Positions 27,340-36,922 of a stretch of DNA of 64,000 bases are shown here, one piece after another (positions within the stretch are counted from its first letter, which is position 1; each line of letters opens with the position of its first letter). Source of the DNA: Methanohalophilus halophilus (GTDB taxonomy: Archaea; Halobacteriota; Methanosarcinia; Methanosarcinales; Methanosarcinaceae); NCBI RefSeq assembly GCF_001889405.1, contig NZ_CP017921.1:1440057-1504056 (forward strand). Reading direction: 5' to 3'. The position numbers were made by a program, and so were the translations under genes. The notes under the pieces are model-generated. The model was not told the DNA's origin. It was given only the letters and a program-made list of their open reading frames with translations, and did not search any database.

Positions 27340-28242
27340 ATGTATGACTTAATAATTTTGGGTGCAGGACCCGCAGGAGTTACTGCTGCAATATATGCAG
27401 TCAGATACGGACTGGATACTCTGCTTGTTGATAAGGACAGCATGAGTGGCCTGATAAGTAATGCAAAAACGGTCGAGAACTATACAGGTTTTCCCTCGAT
27501 CGGTGGAATGGAACTGATGGAAAAATTCCTTGACCATGCAGAACAAGCCGGGGTCAAATTTAAAGAAATGGAACTCAACTCCGTGACTGAAGAAGGTGAT
27601 CACTTTATTGTTTCTTCCAGTGAGGAAGAACTACAAAGTAAATCACTCATTGTTGCAACAGGTTCTTCTCCGGGGGAACTGGATGTACCGGGTGAAAAGG
27701 ATTTCCTGGGCAGAGGTGTTTCTTACTGTGCTACCTGTGACGGTCCCTTTTTCTCCGGCAAAGAAGTAGCAGTGATTGGTGGCGGGGAATCGGCTGTTAC
27801 AGATGCTATATTCCTTTCCGATATTGCTTCAAAGGTGTACGTCGTTCATCGCCGCGATAAATTGAGAGCATCCCAGATCCTTCAGGACAGGGCATTTGAC
27901 CGTCCAAATATTGAATTTGTATGGGATAGTGTTGTGGATGCAATAGAAGGCAAAGATGTTGTTGAATCCCTGCAAATACATGATGTAATTACTGAAGAGA
28001 CAAAAAAACTTCCTGTAAAAGGTGTTTTTATCTATATAGGCTTTAATCCCAACACCGATTTTGTTAATGTGAAAAAGAACGATAAAGATTTCATAATCAC
28101 TGATGAATCGATGGCAACATCTGTCAGAGGCATATTTGCCGCCGGTGATTGCAGACAATCTCCCCTTTACCAGGTAATCACCGCAACCTCGGACGGCGCC
28201 ATTGCGGCTTATTCTGCTTTTAAGTACATCGAAGGCATCTAA
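27340..28242 (+). CDS. trxB: Thioredoxin reductase
   Basis: 300 residues. FAD site GAGPAGVTAAIYAVRYG at residues 7-23, redox pair CATCDG, the second nucleotide site GGGESAVTDAIFLSDI, and GIFAAGDCRQSPLYQVITATSDGAIAA near the end. The HRRDKLRA motif is of the kind that binds the 2'-phosphate of NADPH, so this is probably an NADPH enzyme, not the F420-dependent type. It reduces the thioredoxin-like protein just upstream. Confidence 0.95.
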   Translation: MYDLIILGAGPAGVTAAIYAVRYGLDTLLVDKDSMSGLISNAKTVENYTGFPSIGGMELMEKFLDHAEQAGVKFKEMELNSVTEEGDHFIVSSSEEELQSKSLIVATGSSPGELDVPGEKDFLGRGVSYCATCDGPFFSGKEVAVIGGGESAVTDAIFLSDIASKVYVVHRRDKLRASQILQDRAFDRPNIEFVWDSVVDAIEGKDVVESLQIHDVITEETKKLPVKGVFIYIGFNPNTDFVNVKKNDKDFIITDESMATSVRGIFAAGDCRQSPLYQVITATSDGAIAAYSAFKYIEGI

Positions 28243-28311
28243 GGAGGTTTTTTCTTTGCTTTTCGATAAGTATTATATTTTTTGAAATCTATTAGTATGT
28301 AAGGTGGAATT

Positions 28312-28704
28312 ATGATATGCTTGAAAATATGTAAAGACTCTACTGCAGAGGACCTGGAGCCAATTGCATCTGCGGTTCATTCTCTTCTGGGTATTCCGAC
28401 TACCATTCGCAGTGTAAATGGTAAGGGTATCCGAATGGAAAGAGGGGAAGTTGTAGATTGGGATTATACAGGGCCTATACTTGAAAAAGTCCTGGAGGAC
28501 AAGATTACCATCCGTACAGTCCCCAAAGAAGGTGTATATAAAGGAAAGGCGGTTGCAGTGACACCCATAAAGACCCCGGACGGAGAAATCGTCGGTGCAA
28601 TAGGGGTTGTGGATCTTGTAGCAGCTCTGGATATACTTTCTGTTTTCCGGGAATACCCCGATATAATAGATGAAGTGGAAGAAGCCAAAAAAAGGCACAC
28701 TTAA
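28312..28704 (+). CDS. DUF2111 family protein
   Basis: 130 residues. The pattern LEPIASAVHSLLGIPTTIRSVNGKGIRMERGEVVDWDYTGPILEKVLE and GVYKGKAVAVTPIKTPDGEIVGAIGVVDLVAALDI matches DUF2111, a family of methanogens. The second half looks like a PAS or GAF-type sensory beta sheet (GEIVGAIGVVDL), but no ligand is known. It stands alone between trxB and rio2; AAGGTGG precedes the ATG. Confidence 0.8.
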   Translation: MICLKICKDSTAEDLEPIASAVHSLLGIPTTIRSVNGKGIRMERGEVVDWDYTGPILEKVLEDKITIRTVPKEGVYKGKAVAVTPIKTPDGEIVGAIGVVDLVAALDILSVFREYPDIIDEVEEAKKRHT

Positions 28705-28730
28705 TTATTCTTTTTTTATTTTGTGATACA

Positions 28731-29636
28731 ATGATTGCCGATGTACTCAAGCTATTTCCTGATATAACCTCCAGGGACTTTCGTATTCTTACAGGTATTG
28801 AAGTAGGCATGCAGGACCATGAATGGGTGCCTTTTGATGAACTTGTGAAATATACACGTATCGACCACCAGAATCTGGCCTATCTGTTAGGTGAATTGAT
28901 TGAAAAAGAGCTTGTCTTGGCAACAACAAGACCCTATGAAGGCTACAGGCTGTATTTCAATGGTTATGATGCTCTGGCTATCAATGCACTGGTAAAACGG
29001 GGTAGTATCTGTGCACTTGGCGATGAAATCGGTGTGGGTAAGGAATCGGTCGTTCATGAGGGTATGAAAGAACCTGAATTGCCCATAGGTGATCCTGAAA
29101 CAGTGATCGTCAAATTCCACAGGGAAGGGCGCACCAGTTTCAAGGATGTTAAAAGGTTGCGTGGGCACCTGGTTAATAGAGAACACTTTTCCTGGATATA
29201 TGCCGCCCGTCTTGCAGCCGGACGTGAGTACGAAATAATTTCCCGTCTGTATCCTGATATTAGCATTCCCAAACCTATTGACGGTAACAGGCATGCTATC
29301 GTAATGGAACCTGCCAAAGGAGAACTTTTGTTCAAGGTCCGCCTGGAAGATCCCGATATATTTTTTGACATGATAATGGAGCAGGTCAAAAAAATCTATT
29401 GCAATAATGTAATTCATGCCGACCTGAGTGAGTACAATGTTTTTGTCAATCCCGAAGGTGTGCAGATTATCGATTGGCCGCAGTATGTAACTCCTTCTCA
29501 TCCTCATGCAGAGGAGCTCCTAAGGCGTGATATTTCGAACATAGCTGCTCATTTCAAGAAAAAATATAACCTAAAAAAGGATGTCGACGCATTATACGGG
29601 CATATAGTATCCTGTACCGATAATATTAAAGATTAA
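28731..29636 (+). CDS. rio2: RIO2 atypical serine/threonine kinase
   Basis: 301 residues. An N-terminal winged helix (residues 1-85) is followed by the RIO domain: GVGKESVVHEG as the ATP loop, VIVKFHREGRTSFK with the catalytic Lys, HADLSEYNVFV and IIDWPQYV. The YNVF and IDWPQ motifs are diagnostic for RIO2. In eukaryotes Rio2 acts in late 40S maturation. Two other late small-subunit factors or relatives (Tsr3, S19e) are also in the window. Confidence 0.96.
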   Translation: MIADVLKLFPDITSRDFRILTGIEVGMQDHEWVPFDELVKYTRIDHQNLAYLLGELIEKELVLATTRPYEGYRLYFNGYDALAINALVKRGSICALGDEIGVGKESVVHEGMKEPELPIGDPETVIVKFHREGRTSFKDVKRLRGHLVNREHFSWIYAARLAAGREYEIISRLYPDISIPKPIDGNRHAIVMEPAKGELLFKVRLEDPDIFFDMIMEQVKKIYCNNVIHADLSEYNVFVNPEGVQIIDWPQYVTPSHPHAEELLRRDISNIAAHFKKKYNLKKDVDALYGHIVSCTDNIKD

Positions 29637-29656
29637 TACAAACAAAAATACAGGTA

Positions 29657-31639
29657 ATGACATCAAATGCCATTTATGGTATAGACGTTGCCAGGGGGTC
29701 GCCACGTTCCGGTCAGGTTCCACGTTATGCAGTTGCTATCCTGAAAGATGGTTCAGTTTACAGGCATTCGATGCTGAAAATGCATCGTATTTTCAGGATG
29801 ATAAAAGATGATCGTCCAATGATAATAGCTGTAGACAATATCTATGAACTGGCAAAAGATAAGAAGGAACTGATTCATTTCCTGGAAAAACTCCCTTCGG
29901 GTGTAAAACTCGTACAGGTCACAGGTGGCTTGAAGCAGGTTTCCCTGCCCTTTCTTGCCCATAAGTATGATATTTCAATAAATCCCCGTGATCCCGGCGA
30001 TGAAGCAGAAGCATGTGCAAGACTGGCTGAAATGGGTGTAGGAGTGGAAGTATCCCTTTTTGAGGATAAAACAAAGATAAAGGTTAGCAGGGCACGCTCT
30101 CTTGGCAGGGGAGGGTGGAGCCAGAATCGTTACCGACGTAAGGTTCACGGAGCTGTGAAAGTAAAAAGCCGTGAGATCGAGTCGATACTTAAAGGGGCGG
30201 CAAAGGAGCGCAACTTCAATTTTACAAGCAAAGCCGTCAAGGGTTTTGGAGGTTATGTTAGGTGTGAATTTACCGTTAATGCACGCAAGTGCGATGTACC
30301 CATCCATTCCTCATCCGGTTCGGATGTGCAGGTAAATGTCCGGAGCCTTGTGAGGGATAAGATACAGTACATACCTTTGAAAAGCAAGGAACGTAAGGCT
30401 ACTATTGTGGGTGTTGACCCGGGCACGACTGTTGGCCTCTCCATACTTTCCCTTGAAGGTGATGTTCTGCATTGCGTCAGTTATCGGGGTATTTCCCATG
30501 ATGAAGTGGTGAAACTTATTTCTGAATACGGCAAACCAGCAATAGTTGCAACCGATGTATACCCGATGCCTGCAGCAGTGGAAAAAATCAGACGCAGTTT
30601 CAGTGCTGTCAGTTATTCCCCCGGTGGCCCCATCCCATCGGAAGAGAAGATTGAACTGGCAAAACCTCATGGTTACTCCAATGACCATGAAAGGGATTCT
30701 CTTTCCGCTGCCATATCAGCTTACAAAAAATACAGGCAGCTTTTCCTGAAGATTGAAAGCAAGGCTCCTCCTTACATGGATATCGATAAGATAAAAGTCG
30801 AAGTCATCAAAGGTTCATCCATAGAAGAGGCTATTAATTCTTTGAAAGAACAGAATCAAGCAACTAAGGCCCAAAAAAGTGTAGCAGAAAGTTCTGGCTC
30901 TTTTTCTGAAGGTATTGATGATGAAACCTATCGAAAAATGACAGAGAAACTCAAACGCAGGGATTTGGAGATTGCTGAATTACAGGAATATGTGAAAGAG
31001 CTCATTGATCAACGCAGGTCAAGGGATAGTACAATATCCAATCTTGAATCAAAAATTCGGCAAATGCGTGAAACTGAACACCTTAAGTTACAGAAGGAAA
31101 AAGAGATTTCAATTCGTAATAAGAAAATTGATAATCTTAAAAAGGATATCAAACGTCTGAATAAGAGGCTACATGATTCTAAGGCTCAGGTAAAACGTCT
31201 TAAAAGTATAAAAAAGATGGAAATCAGGGGAGAAGGCATTCCTGTAAAGGTCATTTCCTCCTTTAGTCGTGAAGCCATTTTGAATGTAGCAGATGTATAT
31301 GGCCTAAAAAAAGGTGATGTCGTTTATTTCCAGGATCCCAGTGGGGGCAGTGCTTCAACTGCTTCTTTGCTTGCAGATTATTCACCAAAAGCGCTGATCG
31401 TGCCTGCAGGAATATCTTATGCGGCAAAAGAGGTATTTTTTGAAAAAAGTATTCCTGTACTTGAAAATCTGGATATACAAAAAGAGGGTGATTTTGCGGT
31501 TGTGTCTCCTGATGTTTTGAAAATTGCAATTGAAAACTGGTTTGGCAAAGCTGATCACTGGAAAAAGGAAAAAGAGGAAGAGAAATTAAAATCCCTTGTG
31601 GACGAGTATCGCAGTGAGCGTCGTCGCGGTATAACCTGA
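29657..31639 (+). CDS. DUF460 (COG2433) RNase H-fold protein
   Basis: 660 residues. Two parts look like RNase H-type folds: the N-terminal IYGIDVARGSPRSGQVPRYAVAIL, and the middle TIVGVDPGTTVGLSILSLEGDVL followed by IVATDVYPMPAAVEKI and HERDSLSAAISAYKKY, which resembles the RuvC/YqgF acidic set. A charged coiled coil runs from about 425 to 520, and a basic C-terminal domain ends it. The family is widespread in archaea; nuclease action is predicted, not proven. It follows rio2 by 20 bases. Confidence 0.85.
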   Translation: MTSNAIYGIDVARGSPRSGQVPRYAVAILKDGSVYRHSMLKMHRIFRMIKDDRPMIIAVDNIYELAKDKKELIHFLEKLPSGVKLVQVTGGLKQVSLPFLAHKYDISINPRDPGDEAEACARLAEMGVGVEVSLFEDKTKIKVSRARSLGRGGWSQNRYRRKVHGAVKVKSREIESILKGAAKERNFNFTSKAVKGFGGYVRCEFTVNARKCDVPIHSSSGSDVQVNVRSLVRDKIQYIPLKSKERKATIVGVDPGTTVGLSILSLEGDVLHCVSYRGISHDEVVKLISEYGKPAIVATDVYPMPAAVEKIRRSFSAVSYSPGGPIPSEEKIELAKPHGYSNDHERDSLSAAISAYKKYRQLFLKIESKAPPYMDIDKIKVEVIKGSSIEEAINSLKEQNQATKAQKSVAESSGSFSEGIDDETYRKMTEKLKRRDLEIAELQEYVKELIDQRRSRDSTISNLESKIRQMRETEHLKLQKEKEISIRNKKIDNLKKDIKRLNKRLHDSKAQVKRLKSIKKMEIRGEGIPVKVISSFSREAILNVADVYGLKKGDVVYFQDPSGGSASTASLLADYSPKALIVPAGISYAAKEVFFEKSIPVLENLDIQKEGDFAVVSPDVLKIAIENWFGKADHWKKEKEEEKLKSLVDEYRSERRRGIT

Positions 31640-31642
31640 TAT

Positions 31643-32194
31643 TCAGGGCCATTTCCTGTCAAAGAAAGGGTTCTTACCTGAAACGCTTAATGGAATGCCC
31701 AGAACGACATCTGCTTCAATCAAGCCCAGAGAACGTGCAGCGCTTCCTGCCGAGTACATTATGCGGTTATCTATACACAGGTCCTTAGCTTTGGCCACAG
31801 CAGATCCAATAGCAATACCCAGGTCTATGTTCTTGAAAGCACAGTTAGGACCCGCGTAATCTCCTTCTATCCTTTTTTGCTCTTTCATATCTGCACATGT
31901 TGCAAAACCGCAGGCAGCACAGTTCAATTTAAGAGGCTCGGCATGTTTGATTCCTATAGCTATAAAGGCATCTGCCTGTCTGACATTTGCTGCATCCCTT
32001 TTCAGGAACTGGAATCCATCACCCTTTTCATCAGCGATCTTTTCCATTTCGGTTGCGATATCTTCCATGTCTTTTCTATCGGCCAGGGCAGTTACTATAT
32101 CATCAATTCCCTTGCCCTTAGGGGCAGTTCTGGCTGCTGCTAATACGATCCTCGCCATTTCTGCTACTACTTTTTTTTCCGGATTTTGTTCCAT
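31643..32194 (-). CDS. DUF2148 ferredoxin-like protein
   Basis: 183 residues. Cysteines in LNCAACGFATCADMK and GPNCAFKNIDLGIAIGSAVAKA give a CxxCGFxxC...C set that probably holds an Fe-S cluster, similar to the CdhE/RnfB type motif. The rest (IVLAAARTAPKGKGIDDIVTAL, VVLGIPLSVSGKNPFFDR) is typical of DUF2148 (COG4739) and recalls nitroreductase edges. Function unknown. Its end nearly touches the convergent DUF460 gene. Confidence 0.8.
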   Translation of the reverse strand: MEQNPEKKVVAEMARIVLAAARTAPKGKGIDDIVTALADRKDMEDIATEMEKIADEKGDGFQFLKRDAANVRQADAFIAIGIKHAEPLKLNCAACGFATCADMKEQKRIEGDYAGPNCAFKNIDLGIAIGSAVAKAKDLCIDNRIMYSAGSAARSLGLIEADVVLGIPLSVSGKNPFFDRKWP

Positions 32195-32278
32195 GTATAA
32201 CGGATTGATAATACTGGTCTTTAATTGTTTCGGATATTGCGCGAAAGTGTAATATTCAATGCCGGGATTGTTGGCACT

Positions 32279-32896
32279 ATGTCACGTGCGGCCCTGATAC
32301 TTGCAGGAGGAAAAGGAAAGCGTTTTGGTTATAAAGAAAAGGCCCTGATAGAGATTGAAGGGACGCCTGTAATCTGCCGGATAATCAATACACTCGAGCC
32401 GCTTGTAGATGAAGTAATAATATCCCTGCGGGATAAGCACCAATATAATTTGCTTGCTCCACTTACTGGGGAATTGCCGACGACTTTTGACAAATATGAA
32501 GATGTCGGCCCCCTTTCAGGCATGCTGGCAGGATTGAAAGCTGCCTCCCATGAATATATTTTTGTCACAGCCTGTGATATGCCCTTTCCTGAACCGAAAA
32601 TAGTTGAGTTGCTCTTCTCAAAGTCCAAAGGCCACGATTGTGCTCTCATAAAAAGAAAAAACGGAAGTTACGAGCCCCTTTGTGCAGTTTTCCGGGCTTG
32701 CCTGCTGATTCCCCTTATTGAAAAATCGATACGGGATAACAGGTATTTCATTCTGTCACCAGTATTTGAAATGAATGATATGGTTGAAGTGGATATAGCG
32801 GAAATAGAAAAAATAGATCCATCCCTTGCCTGCCTCCAAAATATTAATACTCTGGATGACCTCAGGGCAGTCAGGAATGGTTTCAACGGGTCATAA
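32279..32896 (+). CDS. mobA: Molybdenum cofactor guanylyltransferase
   Basis: 205 residues from ATG 32279. The nucleotidyltransferase start AALILAGGKGKRFGYKEKALIEI, the GPLSGMLAGLKAA motif and TACDMPFP are MobA marks. It adds GMP to molybdopterin for formylmethanofuran dehydrogenase and similar enzymes. The frame is open back to 32225, but the extra residues precede the conserved GTP loop and have no role. It overlaps the convergent beta-CASP gene by 14 bases. Confidence 0.9.
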   Translation: MSRAALILAGGKGKRFGYKEKALIEIEGTPVICRIINTLEPLVDEVIISLRDKHQYNLLAPLTGELPTTFDKYEDVGPLSGMLAGLKAASHEYIFVTACDMPFPEPKIVELLFSKSKGHDCALIKRKNGSYEPLCAVFRACLLIPLIEKSIRDNRYFILSPVFEMNDMVEVDIAEIEKIDPSLACLQNINTLDDLRAVRNGFNGS

Positions 32897-34124
32897 GGGT
32901 TTCACCGGTTGCAGGGGCATAAGCCTCAACACCGATTTCATCCATTATCCATTGTGCGAACCCTTCCGCATCATCTCCATGCATTGTGTACACAGTTTCA
33001 GTTCCCCTGTCACAAAAGTCCCTTACAAGTCCTTTTAACTCTTTATCCCCGCAATGGGCCGAAAAATCGTATTGCTCCAGTTTGCACCTGAGATGTTGTA
33101 TTCGGTCATTAATTTCAAGGAAACCACTGTCAAGAGCAAGTCTGCCATTTGTTCCTTCGACCTGGTATCCTGTAAGCATTACTTTTGTTTTCGGGTCGTC
33201 AGCTTTCTTATCAAGATAATAGAGTACAGGACCGCCATTAAGCATTCCCGCAGTTGTTACTATGACCGAACCTTCCAGAGGAATTTTATTTCTCTTATTT
33301 CCTTTTACAATAGTAGCAAAACCAAATGCCTGTTCCAGTTTTTTTGGATCTTTTAGATATTCTGGATGATTCAGCATCTCATCTGTCATTGCCACTCCCA
33401 TGCCATCCACAAAACAGGGAATCTTTTCCGAATGGAGTAACATCATAATCTCCTGTGTCCGCCCAATGGCAAAAGCAGGGATAATGACCGTGCCGCCGAT
33501 ATCAATTGTATCGATAATAGAATCAATAAATGCTTTCTCGGTTTCCTGGCGGGGTGGGTGGTCTTCTCCGAAGTATGTGCTCTCTGTAATCAATATATCC
33601 GCATCAGGCATTGTGTCAGCTTTTGATACAAGTCTCGAATCACTGGTACTTATATCACCGGTATAAAGCAGACTTTCCCCTTTTTTATCCTCGAGGTATA
33701 TCGATGATGCACCCGGTATGTGCCCAGCACTGTAAATCCTGGCAAGATAGTCGTTTGTCCTGACTTCTTCTCCAAAATGTTTTCGTCTTGTAATCTGGGA
33801 AAGTTTCTGCAAATCTCCTTCATCATAAGGTTCGGGTAATCCCCTTCTTTCTGATATTTTGAGGGTGTCTTTGCCCAGGACTTCAGTAAATCTGGAGGTC
33901 ATATGTGTCATGTACACCTCAGGGCTCAGGTCCATGAGGTTGGGAACCGCTCCACAATGATCAAGATGGCCGTGGGAGACAAAAATGCTTTTCGGGAAAA
34001 TGCCATCTACAGGATAGTCCGGTAGGTCTCCCGGCTTGATGCCGTAATCTATCAGGATCTCTTCATTCACCAGAATTGCAGATCGTCCTACCTCCCTGCA
34101 ACCCCCTTTAAAATCAATACGCAT
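32883..34124 (-). CDS. Beta-CASP ribonuclease, aCPSF2-like
   Basis: 413 residues. The metallo-beta-lactamase motif SHGHLDHCG is at residues 50-58, with later metal ligands in SAGHIPGASS and YTGDIS. The beta-CASP part has IPAFAIGRTQEIM, VTTAGMLNGGPVLYYL, and FSAHCGDKEL. There are no KH domains, which separates it from aCPSF1 and fits aCPSF2, an archaeal RNase of RNA decay and maturation. ATG 34124 follows GGGGGAG; the longer reading into the topA gene is spurious. It lies 13 bases after topA. Confidence 0.92.
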   Translation of the reverse strand: MRIDFKGGCREVGRSAILVNEEILIDYGIKPGDLPDYPVDGIFPKSIFVSHGHLDHCGAVPNLMDLSPEVYMTHMTSRFTEVLGKDTLKISERRGLPEPYDEGDLQKLSQITRRKHFGEEVRTNDYLARIYSAGHIPGASSIYLEDKKGESLLYTGDISTSDSRLVSKADTMPDADILITESTYFGEDHPPRQETEKAFIDSIIDTIDIGGTVIIPAFAIGRTQEIMMLLHSEKIPCFVDGMGVAMTDEMLNHPEYLKDPKKLEQAFGFATIVKGNKRNKIPLEGSVIVTTAGMLNGGPVLYYLDKKADDPKTKVMLTGYQVEGTNGRLALDSGFLEINDRIQHLRCKLEQYDFSAHCGDKELKGLVRDFCDRGTETVYTMHGDDAEGFAQWIMDEIGVEAYAPATGETLMTR

Positions 34125-34137
34125 AGTTTTCTCCCCC

Positions 34138-36351
34138 TTAATATGCAACTGCTTCCTGCCATCGGATAATTTTACCCAGAGGTATGTTTGTAGTTTTTGA
34201 AATTTCATTTGCATCTGAATTTTCAAGTTCATCGACAGTTGAAATACCTGCAGAATTTAGCTTTTCCTGGGTAACTTTCCCGATACCCGGAATATCACTG
34301 ATCTTTTCCGGTCGCGGAGTAGCAGCCTTTTCTTTTTTTTGTTCTTCTTTCCATTCAAGGTAGTTACAATAGGGACACCCCAGATCCCATGCTCTTTTCT
34401 TCTGCCCCTTTACTTTTATGTGGTACAGGCTGTGTTTATCACAGGTTTTATCGGTAACAAGGATATGTCCGCTTTTTGGGAGGGGCAGGGAGAATGTGCA
34501 GTCAGGGTATCCCTCGCATCCAATAAATCTTGAACCCCGGCGTGAGCGACGTACGATCAGGTCACAACCACAATCCGGGCATTTGCCGATGATCTTGTCT
34601 TTTCTCAACCCTTCCCTGAGGGATTCGGATATTTTTTCACGGTTATCTTCCAGTTCCTTAAAGACATCTGTCAGCATGTCCCTGGATTGCTGCAGTACAT
34701 TTTCTTCAGGTGTATTACCCTCTGCAATACGGTCCATATCCTCTTCGAGAGTACTGGTCATGTCTGGTCTGGTAATCGTGGGGGCATAATTTTCCAGACC
34801 TTCCACCACTGCATACGCTGTCTGGGTCGGCTGGAGGGGATTGCCATGCACGTATGCTCTTGAGTAAAGTTTGCTTATAATCTCATGACGTGTGGCTTTT
34901 GTTCCCAACGCCATGTCTTCCATCATTTTTATTAGCCTTCCCTGGCCATATCTGCCCGGTGGATTCGTTTCCTTGTCAAGCATTTCTTTATCATTAACAG
35001 GAAGTATCTCCCCTTCTTCCAAAGCAGGGAATAATCGATCTTCAGGAGCATTGTAGGGGTAATACCATCTCCATCCTGGCTTTACAAGCCGGGAGCCATT
35101 TGCCCTGAATTCCTCTTCATTGATATCAAAACTGACCTTCATGGTCTCCCATTCTGCATTTTCGGCAAAAGTGGCAAAGAAACGCCTGACTACCAGTTCA
35201 TACAGCTTCCATTCATCTTCCTTAAGCTGGGATTTCTTCGCAACAGATGCAGGAAAGATTGGTGGATGGTCTGTGGTTTCCTTCTTTCCCTTTGTGGGTT
35301 TGAGCTCTTTTTTTGCCAACAGTTTTTTTGCATATTCACTGAAATGGCCTTTAGAGAACATTTCTATCTGTTCCCTCAGGTCAATTGTTGAAGGATAAAC
35401 AGTATTGTCAGTCCTGGGGTATGAAATATAACCGTTGGTATAGAGGGATTCTGCTATTCTCATGGCATTGGCAGGGGTAAACCCTATCGAGTTAGCAGCC
35501 CTTATGAATTCGGTTGTATTGAATGGCGTGGGTGGCTTGTCTTCTTTAGTGGAAGTTTCCAGGGAGGAGACCAGTGCTTCATTGTTAATAACTCCAAATA
35601 CCCTGTCTGCTTCTTCCTTTTCCCAGAAGCGGGTTTTCTTATGCCTGATCTTGAAATTTTCTCCGTTTTTAGCCAGGTCCACATATATTTCCCAGTAAGG
35701 GGTAGGTACAAAAGCCTCTCTCTCTTTTTCTCTGTCCACAATGAGGGCAAGGGTTGGTGACTGTACACGTCCAACTGATAGGAATTGCTTTCCAAGTCTT
35801 CTGGATGCCAGGGAAATAAAACGTGTGAGGCTGGCTCCCCATACCAGATCAATCACCTGTCTTGAATGTCCTGCATCTGCGAGATTGAAATCTATTTTTG
35901 TAGTGTTTTCGAATGCTTCCTTAATAGATACAGGTGTAATTGCACTGTATACTGCCCTTTCATATTCGATGTTTTCGTTCACTCCTTTTACGATATTGAG
36001 AGCTTCAACACCAATAAGTTCACCTTCCCTGTCGTAGTCAGTGGCAATCGTAACCTTTGTTGCTTTTTTACCGAGTTTTTTCAGGGCGCTCACAATTTTT
36101 GCGTGGGTAGGTGTAACAATAAGTTCTGCGTCTACGAGTTCTTTTGCTTCAACCTTCTGCCAATTATTGTATGCGGGAGGGAAATCGAGCTGGACGATAT
36201 GTCCGCTAAGTCCGATAGCTATGGTTTTTTCATCGTTCCCAAACTCATAGGAGTCAATACCGCTAATCCTTTTTTTCTGCGGCTTTTTTGGACTGAGAAT
36301 AGATGCAATTCGTCTTGCTGCAATTTGTTTTTCGGCTATTATCAGGTGCAT
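34138..36351 (-). CDS. topA: DNA topoisomerase I (type IA)
   Basis: 737 residues. The TOPRIM start HLIIAEKQIAARRIASIL with ATDYDREGE, the catalytic tyrosine in SYPRTDNTVYP (about residue 311), and the GRLIKMMEDMALGTKATRHEII motif are clear. Two zinc fingers follow: the first with CPDCGCDL...CEGYPDC, the second with CDKH...CPYC. A helix-hairpin-helix end (ISDIPGIGKVTQEKLNSAGI) binds DNA. It relaxes negative supercoils. The downstream beta-CASP gene probably shares its transcript. Confidence 0.96.
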   Translation of the reverse strand: MHLIIAEKQIAARRIASILSPKKPQKKRISGIDSYEFGNDEKTIAIGLSGHIVQLDFPPAYNNWQKVEAKELVDAELIVTPTHAKIVSALKKLGKKATKVTIATDYDREGELIGVEALNIVKGVNENIEYERAVYSAITPVSIKEAFENTTKIDFNLADAGHSRQVIDLVWGASLTRFISLASRRLGKQFLSVGRVQSPTLALIVDREKEREAFVPTPYWEIYVDLAKNGENFKIRHKKTRFWEKEEADRVFGVINNEALVSSLETSTKEDKPPTPFNTTEFIRAANSIGFTPANAMRIAESLYTNGYISYPRTDNTVYPSTIDLREQIEMFSKGHFSEYAKKLLAKKELKPTKGKKETTDHPPIFPASVAKKSQLKEDEWKLYELVVRRFFATFAENAEWETMKVSFDINEEEFRANGSRLVKPGWRWYYPYNAPEDRLFPALEEGEILPVNDKEMLDKETNPPGRYGQGRLIKMMEDMALGTKATRHEIISKLYSRAYVHGNPLQPTQTAYAVVEGLENYAPTITRPDMTSTLEEDMDRIAEGNTPEENVLQQSRDMLTDVFKELEDNREKISESLREGLRKDKIIGKCPDCGCDLIVRRSRRGSRFIGCEGYPDCTFSLPLPKSGHILVTDKTCDKHSLYHIKVKGQKKRAWDLGCPYCNYLEWKEEQKKEKAATPRPEKISDIPGIGKVTQEKLNSAGISTVDELENSDANEISKTTNIPLGKIIRWQEAVAY

Positions 36352-36431
36352 TGAGAATCAGGTTATAAGTTGTTTTTTCTATTATCTATAAATATTTCTG
36401 TCAAAAGAGTCATTGCATATAAATGTATCTT

Positions 36432-36908
36432 TCAACAAATATCAATAATGTAGTCTGAATTTATCTGTTTAAATGCTATATCTACTGCTTCTTTTGCCGA
36501 ATGGGCAGGGATTGTTCCTTCAATATCCCACTTTGAACAAAGTCTGATGACTGGCTTGCCGTTTTTAATAGACAAAGCAATCTCTGATAATGTACCATAT
36601 TCCCCACCAACTGCTATAGCCGCATCGCATGAAGCCGCAATGATTGCATTTCTTGCGTGTCCCATGTCCGTTACTATGGCGATGTCAACATAAGGGTTTG
36701 CTTCATTTGCAGAAGGCCCGGGAAGTATTCCAATAGTTTTGCCCCCTTCTTTCTTACATCCCCTGCAGGCAGCTTCCATAACACCTTCCATGCCACCACA
36801 AAGAAGGTATGCTCCCCTTTTTGCAATCTCCCTGCCCACATCTTCTGCAAGGCTGTCGATTTCACTGTCGCAGGATCCGGCCCCGATAACTCCAATCTGT
36901 ATCTCCAT
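36432..36908 (-). CDS. TIGR00725/LOG-type Rossmann protein
   Basis: 158 residues. IGVIGAGSCDSEIDSLAEDVGREIAKRGAYLLCGGMEGVMEAACRG and AAIAVGGEYGTLSEIALSIKNGKPVI carry the GGxxGVMxAA and GGxxGTxxE motifs of the lysine-decarboxylase-like (LOG) fold. Some relatives free nucleobases from nucleoside monophosphates; the substrate here is unknown. It is 14 bases downstream of tsr3 on the same strand. Confidence 0.85.
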   Translation of the reverse strand: MEIQIGVIGAGSCDSEIDSLAEDVGREIAKRGAYLLCGGMEGVMEAACRGCKKEGGKTIGILPGPSANEANPYVDIAIVTDMGHARNAIIAASCDAAIAVGGEYGTLSEIALSIKNGKPVIRLCSKWDIEGTIPAHSAKEAVDIAFKQINSDYIIDIC

Positions 36909-36922
36909 ATTTTGCCTCCGTC

